A DNA stretch of 64,000 bases from Sweltsa coloradensis (taxonomy: Eukaryota > Arthropoda > Insecta > Plecoptera > Chloroperlidae), in NCBI GenBank assembly GCA_024449915.1, contig JAMZAV010000354.1:1-64000 (forward strand). The letters are read 5' to 3'. Under the pieces are notes generated by a model that worked only from the letters and a program-made list of their open reading frames with translations, was not told the DNA's origin and ran no database searches. Shown in pieces: positions 1-11,362 of the stretch. The position numbers and the translations under genes are program-made. How positions within the stretch are numbered: the stretch's first letter is position 1; every line of letters starts with the position of its first letter.

Positions 1-607
1 AAAGCCAAGCCTTGCCCAATATATCCTAAAAATAAAGTGTTTGTGAAGTGTACGAATAAAATCGAGACATTTTGATGCTCCTAAAGATTGACATCACATC
101 TGGTGAGGTTGGCATTATAAACAGCTGGAACTTTGGACACACAATTACCAACAAGGCAAAAAAAAACACTTTCGTAATCGTGATTACTTAAAATCATTAT
201 TTCGCTAAAATACTGACTGTGGGACGAACTACTTTATTCACAGCTTATAAAATGTTGATTTATGTGATAACATATCACGATAACATGACCAAATACGGTA
301 GGCCCTACCTAATGCCAGTTGTGTGTAAACTGTCAACGTTGGCGTCCGTGCTCTCGCTTGACCTTGACGGCCACCAGCTTATCTGGTTCAACCTATAGTA
401 GTGGTTTGGAGTAGGAATACGGACTAGTGTTTTTAATTTCGGACTAGTAAATTTACAAGAGCACTTGCCCAGAGGGCGAGTGCTAAATAATTTAAAATTC
501 GAGCCCTGGATGTGAGTAAAATTGCTAAGAAATATTGTAGGCTATGCCCTAGATAATGGTGGAAAACCACTACTCAACCCGACATAGTTGGAACTGCGTT
601 ATCAATA
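1..607. other. Unassigned AT-rich sequence
   Basis: I see no open frame with coding character, no RNA gene and no clear repeat boundary here. Confidence 0.5.
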
Positions 608-990
608 CTAGGAAAACGCTCAGTTGGACGCGTTGTTGAGCGAGCACCGGTACGTGCAACCTGACCCGAGTACGACATTCCCATAATGTTACATACCAAT
701 AAGTCTTTAAGATCTTGACCGATTTAGCTGAAAATTTGTAAAATAGGAGAGAATGGATAAAATCCACCGCCATCTAGAGGACCTTGACATAATTTCTTTG
801 AGAAAACTATTTTAACTCTTGATTACTTCTAGGTGGCAGTACATAGTGACCAGAAAATTCTTGTGCGACTTTTCGTTGCCATGGTAACGTTACTTTTGTT
901 ATTTAAAATGTAATTTCTATCTACACTACTTATCGGATCAAAATAAAATTAACATATTCGTGGTGTGTTAACGGGAATTTAATTGAACAA
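608..990 (-). mobile_element. Helentron-like non-autonomous element, 3' half (minus)
   Basis: On the minus strand it ends in a short hairpin (AACGC...GCGTT) followed by TTTTCCTAG with a T just outside, the layout of a Helitron-type 3' end. About 360 bases are repeated in opposite orientation near 2560-2947 and again at 6733-7055, including the block with CTAGATGGCGGTGG and the word CCATGGTAACGTTAC. No matching 5' end is visible upstream, so this copy looks 5'-truncated near 970-990. No protein is encoded. Family assignment is inferred from end structure only. Confidence 0.6.
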
Positions 991-2225
991 ACTATAATGG
1001 GAATATAAACATTTCTCTTGTCATATTTTAGAATGCATAAACATTATAATGTAACATAGAAACTTGTCAATAATTGCCTACAATGTGTATAAAAAACAAG
1101 TGAATTGTTATAAGTAGTAATTATTGCTAGTATTAAATTCCATAGCAATATTTCAAAATACTTACACGATAGCGGATCCATACTACATTGTTTCTAAAAA
1201 GTATTGATATAACACATAAATACGTCATTTTTCAATGGAGTGCCCTATGTGTGTACACAACAAGATTCTGTCATAAAATTTACGTGGATCACAATAATGT
1301 GTGTGGCGGCCATCTTCTAAAATGGCCGCCATTGTGTTAGTTAGTTTGACATGGCCTATTCAAAGGTCATTTTTCAATGACATGATCTATGTGTATACCA
1401 AATTTCAACATTCTGTCACAAAATTTCAAATAATTTGTTGGGTGGCCATCTTGGAAAATGGCCGCCATTGGTGTCGTGGGATAATAATGAGATTGCCCTG
1501 TACAGTCAAATCATTTTCCAGTTACATTTTCGTATATTTTGTGCCAAATTTTATATATCTATCATGTAAGACACAATTGGAGGTAAATAGTGCACCTGTA
1601 CGCAGGACTGTTAATAATATGTATTTCACTATAACAAATACCACAATGTTCCCAGGATAACCAAATTTGTATCATTTAATTGGAAATTTATTGGAGAATC
1701 CTATTATTACGTTAGATTCATTACACATGTAGTCAAAAGTATAGAAAATGTATTAAAATTAAGAGCATGTACTAAATGCATATGTCCAAAACAAGATGGC
1801 GTCGTAAAAAAACTTTGGCACCAGATGTCAGATGTTTACCCAAGATTTTTTTTATCCTTAAGGTATACCCTAACAGGATCAGAAGAGAAAATCTATAAAG
1901 GTCGAAATTCCTACGGGACTTATGGCCATGGACTGCGCTAGTGGTAGCGCGTCGAGCAAACGTTTTACGCTGTGCTCACCGCACAATGGTCTTGCTTGTC
2001 ATGTAGCGTTCGGCCATTATTATCTACGGACACAATCAAGAATATGATATCGATGTGTTTTTTCATGCCTTACAACTTTTTTTTGAAACAAATTTTCATA
2101 AAGTTACTGGTTTTGTTTTTGTTTTGATAAATAGGCAAAACAAATTCAGATAATTTAAAAAAAGAGTGTAAAATTTTGTTTCAAGGACGGCTGGTCGCCA
2201 GAGATTCAAAGAAAGCTTGCCAAAC
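991..2225. other. Unassigned AT-rich sequence between two Helentron-like elements
   Basis: Apart from the tandem repeat at 1225-1470 I see no gene. The stretch lies between two oppositely oriented copies of the same repeat family, so it is either ordinary host sequence or the core of a larger composite unit. Confidence 0.4.
1225..1470 (+). repeat. Two-unit tandem repeat carrying YY1-like words
   Basis: Unit 1 (1225-1367) and unit 2 (1368-1470) share, in order, a CATTTTTCAATG start, CTATGTGTRTAC, ATTCTGTCAYAAAATTT, and a small hairpin made of GGCCATCTT and AATGGCCGCCAT. GCCATCTT and AAATGGCGGC are the classic YY1 recognition words, present on both strands in each unit. Whether they bind anything here is unknown; they may simply belong to a repeat. 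Confidence 0.6.
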
Positions 2226-2947
2226 TTGTTAAGCGAGCGAAGCGAGCGTTTCCATTTGACTCTGCCGGAAAAAATAGTCACTGGTTTTGTTTTTGTTTTT
2301 TTGTTTGTTGTTTGTTTGTTTGTTTGTTTGTTTGTTTTTTTTTTTTTTTTTGTATGTCGCGCGATAACGTTCGAACGGAGGCTCGGATCGAGTTGAAATT
2401 TTCACCATCCGCAAGCTTTGTTCTCGATTGAATGCCATTAGTTTTGTGGCAAAATCGTTCAAAAAGTTAAAAAGTTACATTAAAGTTAATCAAAAGTTTT
2501 TTTTTCAAACTCAACGGCGACAAAATCTGAGATAGCCAAATCATTTAGAATGTCCGTCCGGTCACGAATATGTTAATTTTATTTTGATCCGATAAGTAGT
2601 GTTGATGGAAATTACATTATAACAAAAGTAACGTTGCCATGGCAACGAAAAGACGCGCGAAGTTTCTAATGCACTGCCACCTAGAAGTAATCAAAATACT
2701 TTCGAGGAAGCAGTCTATTAATTGTCAACAAAGAGTTTAAAAAGTTTTTCCCAAGGAGTCAAGGTCCTCTAGATGGCGGTGGATTTTAAAGTAAAGTTTT
2801 AACACGGGTTTACCCAAATACCTTGGCAATAATAAATAATACTGGAAACGCGAACGTCGTAAATTTTAAAATTTAAAAAAATGTGCAATGTGGGTCTAGC
2901 TATAGCACGTGCTCGCTTATCAACGCGTCCAACTGAGCGTTTCCTAG
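2226..2947 (+). mobile_element. Helentron-like non-autonomous element, apparently complete (plus)
   Basis: It starts with TTGTTAAGCGAGCG. The inverted form, CGCTTATCAACG, lies just inside the 3' end, giving asymmetric terminal inverted repeats. A (TTTG)n microsatellite lies near the 5' end (about 2295-2352). The 3' end has the hairpin AACGC...GCGTT, then TTCCTAG with T outside. Asymmetric TIRs, an internal microsatellite near the 5' end and a 3' hairpin before CTAG are the structural hallmarks of Helentron-associated (DINE-1-like) elements. There is no coding capacity. Confidence 0.65.
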
Positions 2948-4140
2948 TTACTTATCACACCCCTAATTCTATGTGAAACTTTAAAAACAAATTTGAGCTA
3001 TTTCGGTCTAATACCTCACTCAGTATTGCTAATTTTCCACTCTTCGACAAAACTCAAAAATCTGAAAATTAATTTTCAAAATGGCGGATAACCCGCAACC
3101 GGATTTTTTGGGATTCTGTTGGGGATATTGAGGAAACCATCCTGAACATATCCCAACCGGTCCTTGCTTGTTTTTTTGAATGCGTGGGTTCAGGCCGTAG
3201 CCTATATGAGCTAATTGCACTGTACTAATAACGTTAAACTGGATTTCATTTTTTATAACTTTTAACTACATTTCATCTTTCCAAAATGTTTTTATGTAAT
3301 AAATTAAACAAAATGCTAGAACTAAATTGTAAGCTTTGTTATTATAATTTATAATTAATGTATGAGTTGATCCCAGATTCCAATCCAACGAGATATCCAA
3401 GTCATTGAATTGAATCTTTAAATTACGTATCCGGCTGTTTTGAAGGTTAAAAGGGTCCAAAAAAAATTCGCCTCCGGCGGCTGGGGCTTCGCCCCAGACC
3501 CCTTGTGTGCCCACTAAAATTGGAACTTTGTCCGGAATTCTAGTTGACCCAAGTTGGTAACCCTAAATAGAAAACTTGACAACAATCTCCTAGAATGCGT
3601 TCAAAAAGAACTTGCAAAAGTGAAGAGATCCCATGCAAACTAAAAACTTATTAAAACAGCGCATCCATCAACGGGTCTAAAAAAAGCGTTCACGAAGCGG
3701 CCTAGTAACTTTGGTACTGGGACTGCTGGCACCGGAACTTAAAAAGTTGCAAATATCACGCTAACTCTACAAAAATTGTTTTATGCTACCGCTACAATAT
3801 GCCCCCTTAATAAAGTAGTGCTAGTCCGCTACAGGCCACACACTGTGTGTAGCATGCTACATGTAGCGCGCTTCTCCCAAAGACTGTGTGGTTTTGTCAG
3901 AACTATAACCTGCATGAAAATAAGATTGTAGTGTTATGGTCAATAAGTTTTTAGTTTGATATTTAAATAATAGGAAACATATTCAAAATACAAATCGATT
4001 TGTTATTGCATTAAGACTATATAGTTCTAATATAGTTCTAACAAAACCACATTACTGTATGCTCAGTGAAGGGGTCAGTGAAATTGACATCTTTGTTTCG
4101 CTCATCCAATTAAAACAAAAATGCAGACGGGCCACCCTAA
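2948..4140. other. Unassigned sequence with a GC-rich hairpin and a repeat fragment
   Basis: No gene is seen. It holds the recurrent hairpin at 3471-3503. Near 4050-4116 there is a fragment of the Helentron-like family (minus), recognisable from TTTCGCTCATCCAATTA at its 5' end, directly abutting the TTAA-flanked element. Confidence 0.4.
3471..3503. repeat. Recurrent TGGGGCTTCGCCCCA hairpin motif
   Basis: CCTCCGGCGG, then a perfect stem-loop TGGGGCTTCGCCCCA, then GACCCC. Closely related sequences occur at 26771-26808 and 63191-63222, and a looser one at 51437-51470. The flanking sequence does not appear shared, so this may be a conserved piece of an otherwise decayed repeat. Confidence 0.55.
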
Positions 4141-4296
4141 TTAACCCATCCGCACCAGCGTCCCAAAACGCTAGCATGCCCACGGAAACCGCGCACTTTT
4201 GCCCTCTGCACATCGAATTGCAGCGTAGTTCAGTGAAGTACAACGTAATCAACATCATCACTATCACTTATTATTACCGTAGCATTATTTCTAGGC

Positions 4297-4592
4297 CTAG
4301 GCCTGTTCACAACCAACAACACACGAATTTGTAGGGCTACGAGTACGACCCTTGCGATCGTGATCACGCCTATTCCCAACCTCACTGTTACTCCCACGCA
4401 CACCAACGCACATTTCTTCTTCACTGTCACTGTCACTGACTATATCTGCACCGGTTCTACGCATTCGATTAAAATCACATCACAACCTTCACTATCACTA
4501 TCACTGAAATCTGATCCAAGAACATCCAAAAATTGACTGATTTCTGATTGTTTTTGCTGAGAACGACGCTTTGGTTGATCTGAATCTGCCAT
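4297..4592 (-). pseudogene. piggyBac-like transposase N-terminal fragment, frameshifted
   Basis: Reading from ATG at 4592, the first ~45 residues are basic and then acidic-serine rich (QFLDVLGSDFSDSDSEG). A one-base shift near 4460 brings in a second segment with IVSDSDSEEEM, running to a stop at 4297. A low-complexity Ser/Asp/Glu N-terminus is typical of piggyBac transposases and PGBD-type proteins. The fragment sits inside a TTAA-flanked element with matching ends, which supports the assignment. It lacks the catalytic domain and cannot encode an active enzyme. I cannot confirm homology from so simple a sequence alone. Confidence 0.5.
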
Positions 4593-4743
4593 TATTGACA
4601 GTAGACAGGCGCGTAAGTTTCACGTCGATAACAAAGTCGATTGTAGCTTCACGTTTTTGCCGTTTTTGCACGTCTTTGCGTTGCAAAGAACACCACTAGA
4701 TGTCACTACATGCTTGACGCGGGAAATGCAACAAAAAGTGCAA

Positions 4744-4986
4744 CAATAGACCATTTTCAGAATTAACTGCGCATGCGTGCTCCGTTGCAAAGCATTATGG
4801 GAGAAAGGTGCATTTACATGCTAAATGCCATATGATTGGGATTGTGGCTGACTGCACTGCCATTGTTGGAAACGCAGTTCTCCACACACCCGAGCATATG
4901 GCATTTAGCGTGTAAATGCCCTTTTTCCCATAATGCTTTGCGCGCGCGATATAGAGGGCGCTGGTGATTTTGAAAATCGTCTATTG
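4744..4986. mobile_element. Palindromic 243 bp MITE nested in the piggyBac remnant
   Basis: The ends are inverted repeats (CAATAGACCATTTTCA on the left; the right end read in reverse is CCAATAGACGATTTTCA). Internally, the arms at about 4787-4835 and 4894-4943 fold onto each other (GCATTATGGGAGAAAGG against its complement, and GCTAAATGCCATATG against its complement). This foldback structure without coding capacity is that of a MITE. A TA dinucleotide at each end is a plausible target duplication. Confidence 0.7.
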
Positions 4987-5255
4987 GCCGATAGGAGCTG
5001 ATCCCACTGCAGTTTGAATGGAAGCGCGCGTTAATGCGGACCAGTCCTCTTATGGCTTCCGTGGCCAGGCTATGATTCGCGGACTAGTCCGCTTACGGGT
5101 GCAGATGGGTTAAAAAACAAAAATTCCGAATTTAATGAAGTGAACTTAACTTAATGACGATTAAACAAAGACAACCAGTAAACTGGTTCTTCAAAATTAT
5201 TTTTTAACAAGGCTGGATGTATCAAATGCAAGTGATGAAAGTTTTCATTCTTTAA

Positions 5256-5791
5256 CCATTTCAGTGGCGAGTTCTTTTATGCTAGCCGCCCCCATAGTGG
5301 CTATTTTATTTCACGGTCAAGGAGCAAAAGCAGAGCGGGCACGTGAGCTCTTTGACATCTCTAGTTCAATAAACTTATAAATTTATCTCCTGTTGATTTT
5401 GCTTAGTCAATCAAATTCACCTTCACTTTCATTTTCACTGAAATGATTCTCACTACAAACTATCAATAATACTGTCAATATCAATAAACATCAAAGAACA
5501 CGCTAACGAGATGTTGACTGCATCGTGTAACACACCTATCCCAAAACTCCGCCCTAAAAATGTGGAGTTTCTTCGGCCAACCAATGAAAAAATCTATTCA
5601 CATGTAGCCAACGAGCCAATGAGTGAACTAACACGGAGATTTCGAAGCCAGCGGGAATATTCAAACTCAAACACAGCTCCTCACGGCCACTGTCCGAGCG
5701 TTTCAAAATGTGTATGACGTAATATTACGTCCAGAGCGCTGCGGGGACAAACCTGTCGTGGCGAGATAACTAGTCATAGCCACTGAACTGG
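5256..5791 (-). mobile_element. Second TTAA-flanked piggyBac-like remnant
   Basis: It is bounded by TTAA at 5252-5255 and 5792-5795. The ends match as inverted repeats: CCATTTCAGTGGCGAG on the left and CCAGTTCAGTGGC on the right in reverse. On the minus strand near 5420-5497 there is a short Met-initiated stretch (MFIDIDSIIDSL). After a frame change it is followed by an acidic-serine stretch, SENHFSENESEGEFD, resembling the broken transposase start in the neighbouring element. It is strongly deleted and not functional. Confidence 0.55.
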
Positions 5792-5795
5792 TTAA

Positions 5796-6732
5796 GTAGT
5801 TTCTATAAAACCAAGTCATCAATTCAAAGTCAGGAAGCTATTGTACTCAGGGGTCGAAATTAACTTTCTTTGTCCCTAGCCCTTTGGACTGATGGCAACA
5901 ATACTGGAGTACTTTTACTAGCCCGCAATCAAATAAGTCATATTGATATAAAACGATCATACGTGAATGTTTGGCCCAACTTAATGATGACATTGAGTCC
6001 AAAAAGTTTGTACCGGTTCCTGCACTCCGGAACCGGTTCTTTTTTTAAAAAAAATTGGAAGTTACAATTTACAATTAGCAGGTCAAAAGTGCCCTTTATT
6101 ATCATTTTTCAAAGTTCAAACAATGCGTGCGTCCTTGAACACCCGTAGCCTATTGTGCGATCTGGAGTGGGATGGGCCTAGCATAGTTGAATAACTTCAC
6201 TATCGGTGAGAAAAGAAGGTGCTTATACGTAGTTACGTACCAAAAAGAAATTTAATTTTAAATTTTAATTATCAATTACTTATTACAAATTTTAAATAAC
6301 ACTGTTGAAATTTTATTTTTAATTTTTTTATGGAACCAGTGTGAAAAGTTGGAACCGGTTTCCAGGTAGGCCTACCCGATGTCATCACTAGCCCAACTCA
6401 AATGCGCACACTCACTACTCACATGTTTATTATTTCTGCTGAACAGTTAATAAAATTTTAACCAAATTTTGCATGAATGTTAATATAAAGTACTTTTATA
6501 TTGATATCCGCAAATGGTTGTAAAAATTCCGTCTTAATGATTCATTGCGAGAGGTTAAGTCCAAAACGTGAAAAAATGAAAATTTCAAAACATTCATTTT
6601 AATTCTGGAAATTTCCACCAAACCGTTTATCTTACGATAAAACCAAATTAACCTGCGCGTTACAAGGGGTGGACAGGCCTGTGCTGGTCAGAACCAGCCA
6701 CAAGCATATAGGGAGGGCAGGGGTTCCCCCAA
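5796..6732. other. Unassigned AT-rich sequence
   Basis: No gene seen. The word ACCGGTTCC or GGAACCGGTT recurs near 6013-6040 and 6331-6362, in both orientations, which hints at an unidentified small inverted-repeat element. Confidence 0.35.
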
Positions 6733-7055
6733 GTAACGTTACCACGGCAACGAAAAGTCGCACGAGAATTCTGGTCACTATGTACTGCCACCTACAAGTA
6801 ATCAAAATACTGTCCAGGAAGCAGTGTATTATTTGTTATCAAAGAGTTAAAATAGCTTTCCCAAAGAAATGATGTCAAGGTCCTCTAGATGGCGGTGGAT
6901 TTTATCCATTCTCTCCTATTTTACAAATTTTCAGCTAAATCGGTCAAGACCTTAAAGACTTATTGGTATGTAACATTATGGGAATGTCGTAATCGGGTCC
7001 TGTTGCACGACCGGCGCTCGCTTAACAACGTGACGGGACTTTAGCGTTTTCCTAG
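6733..7055 (+). mobile_element. Helentron-like element, 3' part (plus)
   Basis: It matches the 3' arm of the 2226-2947 element and the reverse of 608-990, including AAGGTCCTCTAGATGGCGGT. It ends in the hairpin AACGT...GCGTT and TTTTCCTAG followed by T. The 5' part is missing. Confidence 0.6.
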
Positions 7056-9891
7056 TATAATATTCACATGTATAACTAAAAATAAGAAAACTGATCAATA
7101 CAAGAAGAAATAAAAGACGATTTTTCTGGCCATAATTTGGTTTTCATTGGGTGGCTGCACTTCATTTAAGCAGCCATGATTGAGGCGTGTATTAGTCAAT
7201 TGACGCACTAGCAGTATTGAAGATGCAAAAAAATAACAATTTAGTGAAATGTGAATGTACTTCATTGGAAATAGTTACAAACGGTATTTAAATTATGTGT
7301 TACTATTTTGGAAGTAACACCATATTTTTTGTTTCATTTTTAACTTAAATTAAGTAATTTATGTTTGTGTATGCTACTAGAGAGTACACTCATAGGAGTC
7401 ACTTTAAAGTTTAAACGTTGTTTTGTTATCCAGTATGCAAATTTGTGTTAAAAAAATCTGTACACTTGAAACGAAACGGCATTTTTAGAGTGGACTTAGG
7501 TTTTTTTGGGTCACTTGTTAGGCGGCAGTCGATCAAGGTCTTAACAATCAATCAATGTATCTAGGAAAATATTGATATATTTTGGTTCCAAAAGCTGAGT
7601 CAAGTCTATCAGTGGGCCAACTAGGCCTAATTTTGAAAGGGTAAATTAAATCTTACAAATATTGAGAATACGGTTTGGGCTTTAGATAATTCAGAAACAC
7701 AATAAAATTTCAACTCTGGTTTACAACAAGAATCATGTGATTCGTATAAGTATAACTATGTCAATTTAAAAATCTAATCAAGTAGATTTTATTTACTTGA
7801 TTTAATGTACAGCAATGAAGTTATCGGCTTACAAGGCGTTTTGGGTTGAAATCGCTGAAGCAGCATGGTTGTTACCATGTTTAAACCAGGACACGTGTTT
7901 GACGCTCCCCCATTGGTCAATGAGGTGTGAAAAGTCGAAAGGGTTCGAGTGAGTGTCCATCTTGGAACAATTTTCAGAGGAAAGAGAAGCGCTGGACACA
8001 GCAGTCCTGTGTAGGACCGTATGCGCCTAGAGTGAGCTTTTTAACTTCAAGTTTGGGATACAAATCCCTAGTTAATTTTCGAGCTAGGCCTACATAGCAA
8101 AGTGAAGGCGCGTGTCGTCAAGAATATAAGAAGAAGAATTCGTTTGACGCTATCGCAAGATATCAAGAGAGCTATAGGTTCGAACCCAGGATATTACAAG
8201 AAGAATCGGGGCTATAAGCAAACTACAAGAGCATACAGGGCAATATTTCAAGCGACAAGGTATCGTCAATGAATACCAGAGATAATAAATAGCCAGGAAT
8301 ATTAATAAAGTATATTTATAAAACAGTTGAGGCAATATTACCAGTTCATTTTGTGATATCGGACCGGGAAATACCGTACGTAAAAACATCGCGCGTGAAA
8401 AGCCACCCGGAAACATTATTACTTGGCCCGTTGCCAACTACAAGTTTTGCAGAACTTATATATTATAGAACAGTAATTATCAAGCTAATATTTCTTTAAG
8501 TCCTCTATTAATTTTAACCAAATCAATTTAGTAAAAGTGGTATTTCATAATTGAAATTCCAAAATGGCTACTCATTGAAAGTCGCTCGCTCCGAAGATAC
8601 CCGATTGTTGTCGATCGTGTTTGAACTTCGATCAGAACTGCGATTGTTCGACTAACTGTAATCGATATGAAGGTCGAATGAACTTTAATCTTTGAATATT
8701 GGTGGGATTTATTAAGAAACTCAGCGGACAAGAACTTCAAGATAAGATATCGAACATTTTGGACGTCGGAATCGTGGTATGATCTGCACAAACTCAAGCA
8801 TACGAGATCATCATTGGCGTAGCGAGCTGATCGGTCGTCGGACATGGTTGTAGTGACAAGGGGGGAGACAAGGGGGGGGGGGGGTATGCTACCGAAGTTG
8901 ATGAGCTGTCGAGTGATGAGTATTTAAAAATATTATTTAAAAGCCGTATTGTTTTTGGCATTAATTTCAAAATTTTAATCATTCTAAAAGAAAGAAGATC
9001 TATCAAGATGCTATAAAAATTAAGTATTTAAAAAATTGTATTCTCTAATTAGAATTCAGTACTGAATAGGCAGGTTTCTTTCATTGTATTCTCTACTATG
9101 AGGAGATTTATGTCTATCGTGCCAATATAGCCCAATCTATTATTTAGTGACCTATAGTTAATTTCTTAAACCAGGATTACTTTTAGTGTCTGTCCTATCT
9201 GATAAGTTATTTCCAGTGGTGTCCTGATGTCTTTTGGCCTTGATGATGTCTCAATTTTGGGGGGTTTTGGTGAGTAAGTAGCTGGTATGTGTGAACTGTA
9301 GAAGGACCCTTGATTTTTTAATCTAAATTCACACTTGGGTAGGAATTATAGTTTCTGAGTTGAGGGACTTGGCCTTCTTCGGTGGATATATTTTCAATAT
9401 TAGAAAGTTTGAGAACTTGATATTTTCGTTTCTGTTAGTGGCTATGGTGGTGGAGTAGTGTACTGTACAGAGCCAATTGCTCGTACAGTTACATGTCGAT
9501 ACTGTCACTGTAAATCGTAATTGTACGCCTACAATTCGAACAAATATTTATTTCTCCGACTTTTAAAAGTTAACCAAAAGGCGTTAGTGTGCTTACGGTT
9601 ACACACTTTGAATAAATTCCCGAAGTTGACCAAAATGGAGTAAAAAACGGTAATTTCATTAATTTTTAATTCAAAATAAATAAATAAATTTAGAAATACG
9701 CGCACTGGATATCATTCATTTATTCTTTATTAACGCGACTGTGAAATTTGATAACAGTGTAATAAACCGTTTACCCGAAAAAAAAAACAAACACAAAGCT
9801 GTGCACCTAAACTTGTGTCCACGCCAGCCTCAGCGACTCCTCTTAAAAGGCATTTAATCACATTGGACGAAGTATTATTTTTTTTTAAATA
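7056..9891. other. Unassigned sequence
   Basis: No convincing exon, RNA gene or bounded repeat is seen over 2.8 kb. A run of 13 G lies at 8872-8884. A stretch near 8177 resembles a tRNA B-box (GGTTCGAACCC), but no A-box or cloverleaf accompanies it. Confidence 0.4.
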
Positions 9892-10444
9892 CTAGGAAAA
9901 CGCTAAAGTCCCGCCGCGTTGATGGATGAGCTTTTTAAAGTTTTTAGTTTGCGTGGGTTATCTTTACTTTTGCAAGTGCTTTGTTTTGCTGCCTATGCAT
10001 TGTAGGTGATTGTTGTCAAGTTTCTATTGTTACCTGTCAATTGGTATTATTTACCATAAAAAACTTATATTAAAAGCATTATTTCTATGGATTCTGGCTA
10101 ACTTTTTCAACTTTTTCTTTCAAAAGGTACTACATCACCATAACCTTAATGTCCATGTATAATATGAACGTTGTAGCCCCACCCGTTTGGTCAGAATTGG
10201 CCCAAATGTCACGAAAATATCGCACTAAAAATAAAAAAAATCGTAAAAGTACGATATTCATGAGAAATATTTCTTCGATTGTACCCAAAAACGTAGCAAG
10301 TCTAAGTTCAGAGATTTCGAAGGTCCCCTCCAATTTTCATCAAAATCGGATATGCCGTTTGCCCGGTAGAGAGCGAACAAAAAACACCCGAGCTAAATTT
10401 TTTGGGGGGTCTGTGAAATTGAAGTCTTCGCTTCGCTCATCCAA
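9892..10444 (-). mobile_element. Helentron-like element, full-length 553 bp (minus)
   Basis: On the minus strand it begins TTGGATGAGCGAAGCGAAG. The asymmetric inverted repeat GCTCATCCATCAACGC lies near the 3' end, followed by the AACGC...GCGTT hairpin and TTTTCCTAG with T outside. It is a useful comparison copy, because it lacks the 643 bp insertion seen in its relative at 38794-39894. Confidence 0.65.
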
Positions 10445-10517
10445 CAAGAAGATGTAAAAAAAATAAGAAAGCCGGATATTTTGGCAACCTTGGATGAGGC
10501 CCACACCCTATACAATA

Positions 10518-11040
10518 GCCTTGTTTACATGGAGGACTGAGTACGGAGTTGAGTACGGTTTTTGGTCTCAGTACCTCATGTAAACACATGAAATCTGGTA
10601 CCGAACCGGTTGGGTTCGGTCCGACGAAATGGTGGGACCGAACCGAAATACTGTACTGAGTTCTCACATGTAAACAGCTTCCTGAGAGGGAACCGAACTG
10701 AAAAACATGCAGCTTAATTGCAAATGTCAATAAATAAGTTTTAAAATGTTGTACCTATCTAGTTTTAACTTCTGTTTGTTGGGCTCCAACTTCAAATGTA
10801 GGCCTAAATCATCCACGCTTAGGCCTAGGCCTTCAATCCTACCCGTATCTACGGAAATGACATGAAAGTAAGGTTATGTAACAGTGATGTTTTGAGCAAT
10901 CTGCGTAAGATGGCGTTGATGCTGCACCGATTGTCAGTTCAGTTCTAGTTGGGTACTCGACATGTAAACGCTTCAAGGACATTGGAACCGTACTTAAATT
11001 ACAGTACAGTACTGGACCGAGTCCTCCATGTAAACAAGGC
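10518..11040. mobile_element. 523 bp MITE with perfect terminal inverted repeats and TA duplication
   Basis: The left end is GCCTTGTTTACATGGAGGAC, and the right end is its exact reverse complement. TA flanks both sides (10516-10517 and 11041-11042). Inner copies of CATGTAAAC and of GAACCGAAC/GTACTGAG-type words give extra subterminal repeats. There is no open frame of note. The TA target suits a Tc1/mariner-type or similar transposase acting in trans. Confidence 0.8.
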
Positions 11041-11362
11041 TAATGGTTTGTTTTGACGCACGCCTGGGGGCATGTTGTAAAGAAACTGACCTTCCCGCTT
11101 TTCTACCGCCAATTTTTTCAAAATATATTTCATAAATGCACCGCCTACTAGAACTTTGCCCGCCTCTCGCAGCAATTATCTTGGTTTAAAGGCTAAAAAT
11201 AGTAATAATAAAAATGATAATTACCACTGGGTATTGATCTGAATGTGCTTAATTAATAAATGTTTTTCAGCCAGAAAAACATCCTATTAATTGCTTAGTG
11301 TATAAATTTCATTGCGAGCGTTTCTTAACTTTTGAGAGAACGGGTTAGTTTGTCTACCAATA

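Larger units (their letters stand above)
4145..5109 (-). mobile_element. piggyBac-like element remnant with TTAA target duplications
   Basis: The element lies between TTAA at 4141-4144 and TTAA at 5110-5113. Its ends are imperfect inverted repeats: CCCATCCGCACC on the left and, read on the other strand, CCCATCTGCACC on the right. TTAA duplications with ends of this kind are diagnostic of the piggyBac superfamily. A broken transposase N-terminus is readable on the minus strand from 4592. A 243 bp MITE (4744-4986) is nested inside. The rest of a transposase (catalytic DDD region) is missing. Confidence 0.65.
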
